Assembly: GCA_946628745.1 (NCBI GenBank)
Contig: CAMOXA010000101.1
Span: 1 to 5,944, forward strand
Source: an uncultured Verrucomicrobiota bacterium
GTDB taxonomy: Bacteria; Verrucomicrobiota; Kiritimatiellia; RFP12; UBA1067
Reading direction: 5' to 3'
DNA length: 5,944 bases
Shown: piece by piece, positions 1 to 5,944 of the stretch
Position numbering within the stretch: position 1 is the first letter of the stretch
Layout of the letters: each line of letters opens with the position of its first letter
The notes under the pieces: generated by a model
What the model was told of the DNA's origin: nothing
Seen by the model: the letters and a program-made list of their open reading frames with translations, nothing else
Database searches by the model: none
Program-made: the position numbers and the translations under genes

Positions 1-1479
1 CCCGGGCTGCGCAGGCGCGTCGCGCTGTCGCTAGGCATGGCGCTATTACGCCCGGAAGCGACATTCGAAGAGGGCGAGGCGCTCGTCACGGCGACGGTGA
101 AGGAATCGCCCGGAGCGGAAGGGGCGAAGGAGGCGTTTGTCGCGCTCGCGGACGCATATCTGGAGCGGGGAATGTACCAGAAATCGGCCGACGCTTTCAG
201 GGAGGCGATGGAAGCGTGGCCGGAGGCGTCCAGAGACTTTCGCGTCCAGGAAGGGCGGGGCTGGGCCTTGCGACGCCTTGGCAAATACCAGGAGGCGCTC
301 GAGTCGTTCTCCAAGGCGGAGGAGGCGGCTACCAACGATGTGGACAGAGCGACAGCGGCGCTCGAACAGGGCGACGTGCTGGCCGAATGCTCGCGCGGCG
401 ACGAATCGATGTCGAAGTACAGACAGGTGCTGGAGAAATATCCAGACACTCCGTCGGGGGTTAAGTTGAAGTCGGTGGTGGAGCTGCGGGAGAAGGAATC
501 GGAAGGCCGCGAGCTGTACAGGAATTTCAAGTTCAAGGAAGCTCAGGCGCTATTCTCGGAGATCGCAAAGAAAGATCCGTCCCGCAAGCCTCGCATGGAC
601 TATCTGGAGATGCTTTGCCTGTACGGGCAGGTGCGCGACGCGGACGCGGCCAGGAAGGCGAAAGATCTCGCGGCCGGGTGCCCGGACCCGGCGATAAAGG
701 CCGAGGCGGCTCTGTGGCTGGCCAAATTCTTCTACAACGCGAGGCAGTGGGCCGACTCGTGCGAACTGTTCACGTCGTACGCCACCAACATGTCCCCGGC
801 GTCCGCGCAGGCTCCGTCGGCGCTGTTGTGGGCGTCGCGCGCGGCGTTCGCGAACAACGAATTCCAGAAAGCAGTGGACCTGACGACGAAGCTGGCCCGG
901 GATTATCCGGATTCGCCCGAGAAGACAGGCGGGATCCTGGTTCAGGGTGAAGCGCTTGTGGAACTCTCCAGGCTGGACGAGGCGATTGTCGTTCTAGAGG
1001 GCGTGGTCGCCGACGCCAAGACATCGGCCGAAGACCGCGTGAGGGCCAAGACTCTCAAGGCCGACGCATTGTTTGTAATGGGAGCGGACAATGCCTCGCG
1101 CTACAAGGAGGCGCTCGACGACTACAGGAGCATGCTCCTGGGCGAGTCGCTGTCGACAGAGGCCGGATTGGAGCTGTCGTTCAAAATCGCGCGGACGCTC
1201 GAGAAGCTCGGCCGCGTCGACGAGGCGATCGATCAGTACTACGGCGAGGTCGTGTGCGCATACCGCGACGCGCGCGCGGACGGCAGGCATCTGGGCGATG
1301 GAGCGAGGGCGACGTTCGCCAAGGCCGCGTTCAGGCTTGCGGACGAATTCGAGAGCCGCGGCGCTCCTGACAAGGCCGCAAAGATACTTTCCCTAGTGCA
1401 GAACAGCGACGCCGGCCCGGCGGCGAAAGAGGCGCGGCGCAGGCTGAAACGGATCAAAAAGAAAGGCGGTTTGGAATGA
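1..1479 (+). CDS. TPR-repeat protein, 5' end outside window
   Basis: This is a helical-repeat scaffold protein, probably binding other proteins in or near the envelope. The frame is open from base 1, and the first in-frame ATG (37) has no convincing Shine-Dalgarno, so the gene most likely starts upstream. Residue numbers here count from that ATG (480 aa). TPR-like helix pairs recur along the length: about 30-62 (ALADAYLERGMYQKSADAFR), 70-98 (GWALRRLGKYQEALESF), 106-136, 154-180, 222-250, 262-292 (AAFANNEFQKAVDLTTKLAR), 297-325, 335-368, 378-404 and 424-452. Many show the typical Gly/Tyr...Ala pattern and end in 'YPD' turns like those of BamD/YbgF-type TPRs. The tail is strongly basic (RRRLKRIKKKGG, about 467-478). 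No catalytic motif is seen. Whether it has a signal peptide cannot be judged without the true N-terminus. The stop overlaps the ExbB-family start by 4 bp, so the two products are probably made together. The TPR fold is confident; the role is inferred from context. Confidence 0.85.
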   Translation, partial: PGLRRRVALSLGMALLRPEATFEEGEALVTATVKESPGAEGAKEAFVALADAYLERGMYQKSADAFREAMEAWPEASRDFRVQEGRGWALRRLGKYQEALESFSKAEEAATNDVDRATAALEQGDVLAECSRGDESMSKYRQVLEKYPDTPSGVKLKSVVELREKESEGRELYRNFKFKEAQALFSEIAKKDPSRKPRMDYLEMLCLYGQVRDADAARKAKDLAAGCPDPAIKAEAALWLAKFFYNARQWADSCELFTSYATNMSPASAQAPSALLWASRAAFANNEFQKAVDLTTKLARDYPDSPEKTGGILVQGEALVELSRLDEAIVVLEGVVADAKTSAEDRVRAKTLKADALFVMGADNASRYKEALDDYRSMLLGESLSTEAGLELSFKIARTLEKLGRVDEAIDQYYGEVVCAYRDARADGRHLGDGARATFAKAAFRLADEFESRGAPDKAAKILSLVQNSDAGPAAKEARRRLKRIKKKGGLE

Positions 1480-2081
1480 GCTACATAGGAGGGCCCGTTT
1501 TCTGGATTCTCGCGGCGCTGGCGGTCGCGGCGGTCGTGATGTTTTTCGAGCGGCTGATGGAACTTAGAAACGCCCAGATAGACAGCCAGGATTTCATCAA
1601 GGGGGTCATAAACGTGCTGTCGAGCGGCAACGAGGACGAGGCGCTCGCCATTTGCGAGGACACTCCAGTGCCCGTCGCCAACGTCGTCTCCACGGCGATA
1701 CGCCACCGCAAGGGGTCGATACTCGCCTTGAGGGAGGCCGTGGACGTGCAGGGACGCGCCGAGATCGCGCGTCTCGACCGACGGCTCGCGTCGCTTTCGG
1801 TAATCGGCCAGATCGCGCCTCTGATAGGGCTTCTAGGGACGATTACGGGTTTCATAAAAACGGTCATGCTCGTCAACGGACACGAGATCGTGCCGCGCGC
1901 GGAGCTCGTCGGCGGCGCCGTCTCGTCCATGGTGCTGGCGGCCGAAGGCCTCGCGATCGCCATACCGGTCGCGGTCATGTACACGGGACTCAGAATAAGA
2001 CTGGCGAGAATCGTCTCGGATCTCGAAGGCGCGGCAACGGAGATTGTCGGCTACATCCTTTCCAAGGAGGCGCGCACATGA
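1476..2081 (+). CDS. MotA/TolQ/ExbB-family channel subunit
   Basis: Inner-membrane protein of the ExbB/TolQ/MotA family, whose members form pentameric channels around an ExbD/TolR dimer and use proton flow to do work on the envelope. The protein has 201 aa, usual for compact ExbB-like members. TM1 is about 7-25 (FWILAALAVAAVVMFF), followed by the family's 'ERL' at 25-27. A long cytoplasmic segment spans about 30-105. TM2 is about 107-131 and carries the hallmark APLIGLLGTITGF with T122, which matches the conserved TM2 threonine (T148 in E. coli ExbB). TM3 is about 147-170 (GLAIAIPVAVMYTG) and keeps the family's GL-x-x-AIP signature. The oddity is in TM3: the usual T-A-x-G-L is A155-A156-E157-G158-L159, so the conserved threonine is missing and a glutamate lies nearby. 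The start follows a modest GAAAGGCGG ribosome site and overlaps the TPR gene stop (ATGA). The stop overlaps the ExbD-like start. Family is confident; the energised partner is unknown. Confidence 0.9.
   Translation: MSYIGGPVFWILAALAVAAVVMFFERLMELRNAQIDSQDFIKGVINVLSSGNEDEALAICEDTPVPVANVVSTAIRHRKGSILALREAVDVQGRAEIARLDRRLASLSVIGQIAPLIGLLGTITGFIKTVMLVNGHEIVPRAELVGGAVSSMVLAAEGLAIAIPVAVMYTGLRIRLARIVSDLEGAATEIVGYILSKEART
2064..2070 (+). promoter_or_regulatory. Ribosome binding site fixing the ExbD-like start
   Basis: AAGGAGG lies 7 bases before the ATG at 2078. This site and the ATGA overlap with the upstream stop fix the start at 2078. The same frame stays open much further upstream (to an ATG at 1652), but that part is only a shadow of the ExbB-family gene. 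Confidence 0.8.
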
Positions 2082-2554
2082 GCCAGTGGGGCTGGTCCGT
2101 CGAGGTGCGCGCGGCGCCCCACGAGTTGTGGCCGAAGTGGCTCAAGCCGCTTTCGATTCTTGCGCCATGGCTCTCGACCGGTCTCTTGCTGGCGATGATA
2201 GTCATGATCGGCGGCGTCTTGACGACCGCCGAAGGCACGCTTTTCGAACTGCCCGAAAAAGGCACAGGGGATGTCGCCGACACTTCCGCCGCGGCGCTCG
2301 TGATGTCCACAGAGCAGGGCACGGTCGTGTTCTTCGACGATACGCGGTACGTCCTCTCGGACGAAGGGCAGATGGCTAAATTCGGCGACCAGCTGCACGA
2401 ACGCATGAATCTTTCGGATACTTCCACGCTGCTTCTCCTGGCGGACAGGCGCGTCAAGGGCGGTGAGCTTCTTGAACTCGCCGAGCTGGCCAAGCGCAGC
2501 GGCGCGCGGCGCATTCTTTTCGCCGGCAAAAAGACGGGGAGGAAAGACAAATGA
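2078..2554 (+). CDS. ExbD/TolR-family biopolymer transport protein
   Basis: Likely partner of the preceding channel subunit: a 158-aa protein with a short cytoplasmic N-terminus, one TM helix and a periplasmic domain. ExbD of E. coli is about 141 aa. The TM helix is about 26-48 (LSTGLLLAMIVMIGGVL). It is followed by the ExbD-like LFELPEKG (55-62, compare 'VNLP') and a strand-rich region. The C-terminal half then shows the typical ExbD close, about 114-150: LLLLADRRVKGGELLELAEL and then AKRSGARRILFAGKK, matching the family's 'i.aD....y..l..v...ak..G...i.l.g'. The notable absence is the TM aspartate (D25 in E. coli ExbD), which is essential for proton coupling. By position after the 'P' of A29-P30-W31 it is S33, and no acidic residue lies between E16 and E52. 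Assignment rests on topology, the C-terminal motif and adjacency to an ExbB-family gene. Start and stop both lie in ATGA overlaps. Confidence 0.8.
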   Translation: MSQWGWSVEVRAAPHELWPKWLKPLSILAPWLSTGLLLAMIVMIGGVLTTAEGTLFELPEKGTGDVADTSAAALVMSTEQGTVVFFDDTRYVLSDEGQMAKFGDQLHERMNLSDTSTLLLLADRRVKGGELLELAELAKRSGARRILFAGKKTGRKDK

Positions 2555-3036
2555 CGCCGCCGCGCACACGTCGCGTCTTCGGTCCGAAGCGCAGCCTCAG
2601 GCACGAACTGCTTTCAATCGCGCCGGTTCTCGCGCTGTCCGTCGCGATTCTGGCGGTGTTCCCGCGGGACGCGGTCGGCTTCGCGGACGCGCCGGCAGAA
2701 AGAGAGCCGGGCGCGCCGTCGTGCGCCATCGTGGAACTTTCGCCCGAGGCGGAGGCGAGATCGGTGGCGCTTGTCAGGTCCGCGCTTTCGGTAAACGCCA
2801 GAAGCGTCAGAAATCTGCGTGCGGATCTTTCTCTTTCGACGGTGGACGAAGAGGTCCCGGAACCTGTCATGGACATTTCGGACCGCGCCAGGGCGACGTT
2901 TCGTCCGTCGCGGGTGAGGTACGACATGCTGCCGATGCCGCCGACTGTCGCGGCGCCGGAACCGGCGGTGCTGCCGCCCGAGCCAGACGAAGACAAGCCG
3001 GCGTTCAGCCGCGAGGAACTTTTGAAATTGGACTGA
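2551..3036 (+). CDS. Small membrane-anchored protein with proline-rich tail, unknown
   Basis: I do not recognise this 161-aa protein. It has a very basic N-terminus (R5, R7, R8, K13, R14, R17) and then one hydrophobic helix, about 20-37 (LLSIAPVLALSVAILAVF). This could be a signal anchor with the C-terminus outside, or a cleaved signal peptide (cleavage near 44-48, GFADA). Residues 49-125 look soluble and charged. Residues 128-150 are rich in Pro and Glu (PTVAAPEPAVLPPEPDEDKP), and the end is REELLKLD. A basic start, one TM helix and a Pro/Glu-rich stretch recall the N-terminal part of TonB, and it directly follows an ExbD-like gene. However, there is no TonB C-terminal domain after the proline stretch, and no histidine inside the helix (H18 is just before it). 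The start is supported by GGGGAGG at 2536-2542 and an ATGA overlap. Coding status is supported by position and typical codon use. Function is open. Confidence 0.75.
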   Translation: MTPPRTRRVFGPKRSLRHELLSIAPVLALSVAILAVFPRDAVGFADAPAEREPGAPSCAIVELSPEAEARSVALVRSALSVNARSVRNLRADLSLSTVDEEVPEPVMDISDRARATFRPSRVRYDMLPMPPTVAAPEPAVLPPEPDEDKPAFSREELLKLD

Positions 3037-3051
3037 AAGGACAAATCGAAA

Positions 3052-3663
3052 ATGACACAGAAGCAAGTGTTGAAAGCGTTCAAAGACACGGGAGCCCTGC
3101 TTGAAGGGCATTTCGAGTTGCGCTCCAAGCTGCATTCCAACAGATACTTCCAGTGCGCCAACGTGCTGATGTATCCGCGCACGGCCGAAAAGCTCTGCCG
3201 CGAAGCAACGCGCGCGGCGGTGCGCAGCGGCAGGCTCGGCAAGCGCATCGACGGCGTTATTTCGCCGGCGGTGGGCGGCATTCTGGTCGGACACGAAGTC
3301 GCGCGCGAGCTGAACGTAAAGTGCATATTCGCCGAGAAGGTACAGGGCGAGGGCGTCGACGCGACCGGCAAGCCGAACACCGTGCTGGCGCTTCGGCGGT
3401 TCTCGATCAAGAAAGGCGAGAGGTATGTCGTCGCCGAGGACGTGGTCACGAAAGGCGGTCGCGTCCAGGAGACGATAGACCTCGTGAAAGCGGCGGGCGG
3501 AAAGGTCGCAGGCGTCATCATCCTGGTCGACCGCTCCGGCGGAACCGCCAAGTTCGGGCGCACGCCGGTGTTTTCGCTCATGCAGATGACGCCCGAGACG
3601 TGGACGGCGCAGGATTGTCCGATGTGCAAGGCCGGTTCGAAGCCGGTCCATCCAGGTTCGTGA
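3052..3663 (+). CDS. pyrE: Orotate phosphoribosyltransferase, Thermus-type
   Basis: Cytoplasmic enzyme that joins orotate to PRPP, giving orotidine 5'-monophosphate and diphosphate, in de novo pyrimidine synthesis. The 203-aa length suits the family. The N-terminal substrate region reads TGALLEGHFELRSKLHSNRY (13-32), typical of the Thermus-type subfamily. A core motif follows: GVISPAVGGILVGHEVAREL (about 67-86). The PRPP-binding loop is E129-D-V-V-T-K-G-G-R137. The acidic pair and glycines are kept, but the common T-T-G-G-S is T-K-G-G-R. The C-terminus carries C189-P-M-C192-K-x-G and ends PGS, the 'DCPxCxxG...kPGS' tail known from this subfamily (TIGR01367-like). The start at 3052 follows AAAGGA (3036-3041) with a 10-base spacer and a 15-base gap after the previous gene. 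The next gene begins 13 bases after the stop. Identity is confident. A neighbouring phosphoribosyltransferase specificity is less likely because of the orotate-type N-terminus. Confidence 0.93.
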   Translation: MTQKQVLKAFKDTGALLEGHFELRSKLHSNRYFQCANVLMYPRTAEKLCREATRAAVRSGRLGKRIDGVISPAVGGILVGHEVARELNVKCIFAEKVQGEGVDATGKPNTVLALRRFSIKKGERYVVAEDVVTKGGRVQETIDLVKAAGGKVAGVIILVDRSGGTAKFGRTPVFSLMQMTPETWTAQDCPMCKAGSKPVHPGS

Positions 3664-3676
3664 GTTCGGAGAGGCG

Positions 3677-4864
3677 ATGTTCGACACCGTAGAAACATGT
3701 CTGGAGGCGCTCAGGCGCGGCGAAATCGTCCTCGTCACCGATGACGCCGACCGCGAGAACGAGGGCGACTGCATTTGCGCCGCGGAGCACGCGACGCTCG
3801 AAAACGTCAACTTCATGGCTACATTCGCGCGGGGGCTCATATGCATGCCGATGTCCCGCGAAATGTGCGAGCGGCTGGAACTGCCGCAGATGGTCGCCGA
3901 AAACACCGACAACCACCAGACGGCTTTCACGGTATCCATCGACGCGGCCTCCACCACGACCGGAATATCGGCGGCGGAGCGCTCGGCGACGGCGCTCGCC
4001 TGCGTCGCGGACGGCGCGAAGCCGTCGGACTTTCGCAGGCCGGGCCACATGTTCCCGCTCCGCGCCCGGGAGGGCGGCGTGCTGCGGCGCGCCGGCCACA
4101 CGGAAGCCACGGTCGATCTTTGCAGGATGGCCGGGCTGAAGGAGGCCGGGCTCTGCTGTGAAATCATGAAAGACGACGGGACAATGGCGAGGCTGCCGGA
4201 CGTGATGGAGTTCGCAAAGACCCACTCGCTGAAGGTCCTGTCCATAGCAGACATAATCGCATACCGAAGGCGCAACGACAAACTCGTCGAAGCGGTCGAA
4301 GAAGTCGATCTGCCGACAGACCACGGACACTTCAAGCTGAGGATGTACCGCAGCCGCGTGTCAGGGCTCGAACACCTCGCGCTCGTGAAGGGCGATGTCG
4401 CCGACGGGCGGCCTGTCCTCGTCAGAGTGCATTCGGAATGCTTCACCGGCGACGTGCTGGGGTCGGAAAGGTGCGATTGCGGTCCGCAGCTTCATACTGC
4501 CATGGAGATGATAGAGCGCGAAGGGCGCGGGGCTGTGCTGTACATGCGTCAGGAAGGACGCGGGATAGGACTGGCCAACAAACTGCACGCCTACAAAAAG
4601 CAGGAGCAAGGCCTTGACACCGTCGAGGCGAATGTCGCGCTCGGCTTCCCGCCCGATCTGCGCGACTACGGCGAAGGGGCGCAGATGCTCGTCGACCTCG
4701 GGATAAGAAAGCTCCGGCTGATGACGAACAATCCGTGCAAGATCGCGGGGCTCGAGGGCTACGGACTGGAAATTGTCGAGCGAGTGCCGGTCGTAATACC
4801 GGCTAACGTGCACGACAGACGCTACTTGGACACAAAGAAAGAAAAAATGGGACACCTTCTATGA
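3677..4864 (+). CDS. ribBA: Bifunctional RibBA (DHBP synthase / GTP cyclohydrolase II)
   Basis: Catalyses both entry steps of riboflavin synthesis: ribulose 5-phosphate to 3,4-dihydroxy-2-butanone 4-phosphate plus formate (N-terminal RibB domain), and GTP to the diaminopyrimidine intermediate (C-terminal RibA domain). At 395 aa it is normal for fused RibBA. RibB covers about 1-203 and has D22-D-A-D-R-E-N-E-G-D31, FMATFARGLIC (46-56), G123-H-M-F-P-L, and G140-H-T-E-A. These are the metal- and substrate-binding motifs, so this half looks intact. RibA covers about 212-395. Zinc ligands are C255, C266 and C268 (C-x10-C-x-C, the same spacing as E. coli RibA). MRQEGRGIGL lies at about 293-302. D327-L-R329 matches the catalytic Asp-x-Arg of E. 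coli RibA, and T350-N-N-P-x-K355 closes the nucleotide site. A GGAGAGG stretch just upstream (3668-3674) supports the start. The stop overlaps gpsA by 4 bp. No FMN riboswitch precedes it, since only 13 bases separate it from pyrE. Confidence 0.96.
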   Translation: MFDTVETCLEALRRGEIVLVTDDADRENEGDCICAAEHATLENVNFMATFARGLICMPMSREMCERLELPQMVAENTDNHQTAFTVSIDAASTTTGISAAERSATALACVADGAKPSDFRRPGHMFPLRAREGGVLRRAGHTEATVDLCRMAGLKEAGLCCEIMKDDGTMARLPDVMEFAKTHSLKVLSIADIIAYRRRNDKLVEAVEEVDLPTDHGHFKLRMYRSRVSGLEHLALVKGDVADGRPVLVRVHSECFTGDVLGSERCDCGPQLHTAMEMIEREGRGAVLYMRQEGRGIGLANKLHAYKKQEQGLDTVEANVALGFPPDLRDYGEGAQMLVDLGIRKLRLMTNNPCKIAGLEGYGLEIVERVPVVIPANVHDRRYLDTKKEKMGHLL

Positions 4865-5850
4865 AGATAGCAGTCATCGGAGACGGAGGATGGGGCACGG
4901 CAAACGCGATTCTGCTGTGCGGGTACGGACACGACGTCACGGTCTGGGGCGCGTTCCCCGACTATATCGACGAGCAGAGGCGCACGCGCCGGAACGACAG
5001 GTTTCTCAAAGGCGTCACGCTGCCCGACAGCCTCAAGCTGACGTCAGACCGCGAAGAGGCCGTCAAAGGCGCGGATATCGTCGTGCTCGCCCCGCCATCG
5101 AAATATTTCGCGCCGGTGATGGAAGGCTTCAAGGGGCTCGTCACGAACGGCCAACTCGTAGTTTCTCTCACGAAGGGGCTTTGCGAGCACACCAACAAAC
5201 GCATGACGGTGCTGGCCCGTGAAATACTCGGCGTCACCGACGTCGTCGCGCTTGCCGGCCCGACGCACGCCGAAGAGGTGAGCCGCGGCATCCCGACGAC
5301 AATCGTCGCGGCGTGCGACGACATCGAGAAGGCGAAGAAAGTGCAGAAGGTGTGGTCGGGGCCGCTCTTTCGCGTGTACACGTCGACAGATCCCGTCGGC
5401 GTCGAAATCGGAGGCGCCGTCAAAAACGTAATCGCGATAGCCGTCGGCTGTTCGGACGGGATGGGCTTCGGCGACAACACGCGCGCCGCGCTCATAACGC
5501 GCGGCCTGGCGGAGATGAAACGCTTTGTCCTCGCATACGGCGGACGGCCCGAAACGCTGTCAGGGCTCGCGGGGATAGGCGATCTCATAGTGACGTGCAC
5601 GTCGGTGCATTCGCGAAACCACTCCGTCGGCGAACGGCTGGGGCGCGGCGAGAAGATAAAGGACATACTCTCCTCCATGCAGATGGTGGCCGAAGGCGTC
5701 TGGAACTCGAAGGTCGTTCATGAAATCGCCTTGGACCTCGGTGTGGAAATGCCTATATGCGATCTCGTGTACGCCTTGTGCTACGAGAACTTCGACGCGC
5801 ACAAGGCGGTCGAAGCGATTATGTCGCGCGAACTGAAAAGCGAGGAGTGA
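4861..5850 (+). CDS. gpsA: NAD(P)+-dependent glycerol-3-phosphate dehydrogenase
   Basis: Cytosolic enzyme that interconverts dihydroxyacetone phosphate and sn-glycerol 3-phosphate with NAD(P)H, supplying the backbone of phospholipids. The 329-aa length is typical for GpsA. The N-terminal Rossmann fold opens with MKIAVIGDGGWGTANA; G7-x-G9-x-x-G12 binds the dinucleotide. The middle has LTKGL (K105, matching K120 of human GPD1) and AGPTHAEEVSRG (132-143). The C-terminal helical domain has GGAVKNVIAIAVG with the catalytic lysine K188 (K204 in human GPD1), then GMGFGDNTRAALITRGLAEM, LAGIGDLIVTCTS with D241, and SRNHSVG with R252-N253, which hold the substrate phosphate. All expected motifs are present. 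D8 at the second position of the glycine loop, where Ala is commonest, is a mild variant. The ribosome site is weak (GGGA, 4849-4852), so translation probably depends on coupling to ribBA through the ATGA overlap. Confidence 0.96.
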   Translation: MKIAVIGDGGWGTANAILLCGYGHDVTVWGAFPDYIDEQRRTRRNDRFLKGVTLPDSLKLTSDREEAVKGADIVVLAPPSKYFAPVMEGFKGLVTNGQLVVSLTKGLCEHTNKRMTVLAREILGVTDVVALAGPTHAEEVSRGIPTTIVAACDDIEKAKKVQKVWSGPLFRVYTSTDPVGVEIGGAVKNVIAIAVGCSDGMGFGDNTRAALITRGLAEMKRFVLAYGGRPETLSGLAGIGDLIVTCTSVHSRNHSVGERLGRGEKIKDILSSMQMVAEGVWNSKVVHEIALDLGVEMPICDLVYALCYENFDAHKAVEAIMSRELKSEE

Positions 5851-5944
5851 TGGAACGCAACCTGTCCATACTGCTCGACTTCGCCGTGTTCGGCCTCGGC
5901 GCTTGCATCGCCTCTTTTCTGAACGTCGTGATATGGCGCGTGCC
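5850..5944 (+). CDS. Prepilin peptidase (A24 family), 3' end outside window
   Basis: Only the first 31 codons and two bases are in the window. The translation includes FAVFGLGACIASFLNVVIWR followed by Val-Pro. The S-F-L-N-V-V-I-x-R-x-P block after a first hydrophobic helix is the hallmark N-terminus of type IV prepilin leader peptidases (PilD/GspO, PF06750-type region). These inner-membrane aspartyl proteases cleave, and often N-methylate, the leader of type IV pilins and type II secretion pseudopilins. The start codon overlaps the gpsA stop by one base (TGATG). The GAGGAG at 5842-5847 is only 2 bases from the ATG, an unusually short spacer, so restart by terminating ribosomes is likely. Cys pairs and catalytic Asp/GxGD motifs would lie downstream and cannot be checked here. 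Confidence 0.85.
   Translation, partial: MERNLSILLDFAVFGLGACIASFLNVVIWRV

Noticed and set aside
37..39. ATG at 37 as the true start of the TPR gene.
   Set aside because: The frame is open to base 1 and there is no ribosome binding site before 37, so the gene is treated as cut by the window edge.
1652..2077. Possible long N-terminal extension of the ExbD-like gene (in-frame ATG at 1652).
   Set aside because: It overlaps the ExbB-family gene in another frame, its translation is Arg-rich and unlike any membrane protein, and the strong AAGGAGG plus ATG at 2078 explains the start.
2551..3036. Calling the 161-aa protein TonB.
   Set aside because: It lacks a TonB C-terminal domain and the TM histidine; only the anchor plus proline-rich layout is similar.
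3037..3051. Promoter or riboswitch before pyrE.
   Set aside because: The gap is only 15 bases and contains little beyond the ribosome binding site. The 13-base gap before ribBA also leaves no room for an FMN riboswitch.
2614..4446. A 610-codon open frame on the - strand, and another of 414 codons at 2454-3698 on the - strand.
   Set aside because: They lie opposite the small anchor gene, pyrE and ribBA, which have unmistakable family motifs. The translations are low-complexity Arg/Ser/Ala-rich with no recognisable domain, as expected for shadow frames in GC-rich coding DNA.

Overview
The window is a GC-rich, very tightly packed bacterial segment in which every supportable gene lies on the + strand. 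Eight genes are visible: two run off the window edges and six are complete. The junctions are 4-bp ATGA overlaps, one 1-bp TGATG overlap, or gaps of 13-15 bases, so the whole stretch reads as one transcription unit or part of one. No promoter, terminator, RNA gene, repeat, mobile element or CRISPR array is evident, and no gene-free stretch exceeds 15 bases.

The left half (about 1-3036) is a four-gene envelope-type module: a long TPR-repeat protein (5' end outside the window), a three-helix ExbB/TolQ-family channel subunit, a single-helix ExbD/TolR-family protein, and a small unrecognised membrane-anchored protein with a proline-rich tail. The last gene sits where a TonB-type partner often sits. 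Both channel subunits lack residues that normally carry protons: the TM3 threonine of ExbB is alanine with a glutamate two residues on, and the TM aspartate of ExbD is serine. This is the most unusual feature of the window.

The right half (3052-5944) is housekeeping metabolism: orotate phosphoribosyltransferase (Thermus-type PyrE, pyrimidine synthesis), bifunctional RibBA (both entry reactions of riboflavin synthesis), GpsA (sn-glycerol-3-phosphate for phospholipids), and the first 31 codons of a prepilin peptidase (type IV pilus or type II secretion).

The organism is probably a diderm bacterium, because it encodes an ExbB/ExbD-type pair and a prepilin peptidase. The mixture of TPR-ExbB-ExbD with Thermus-type pyrE makes a PVC-group lineage (Verrucomicrobiota, Kiritimatiellota or Lentisphaerota) a reasonable but unproven guess. 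Base composition and codon style look uniform across the window, with G/C-ending codons plus frequent AGG and ATA, so nothing suggests recent transfer.
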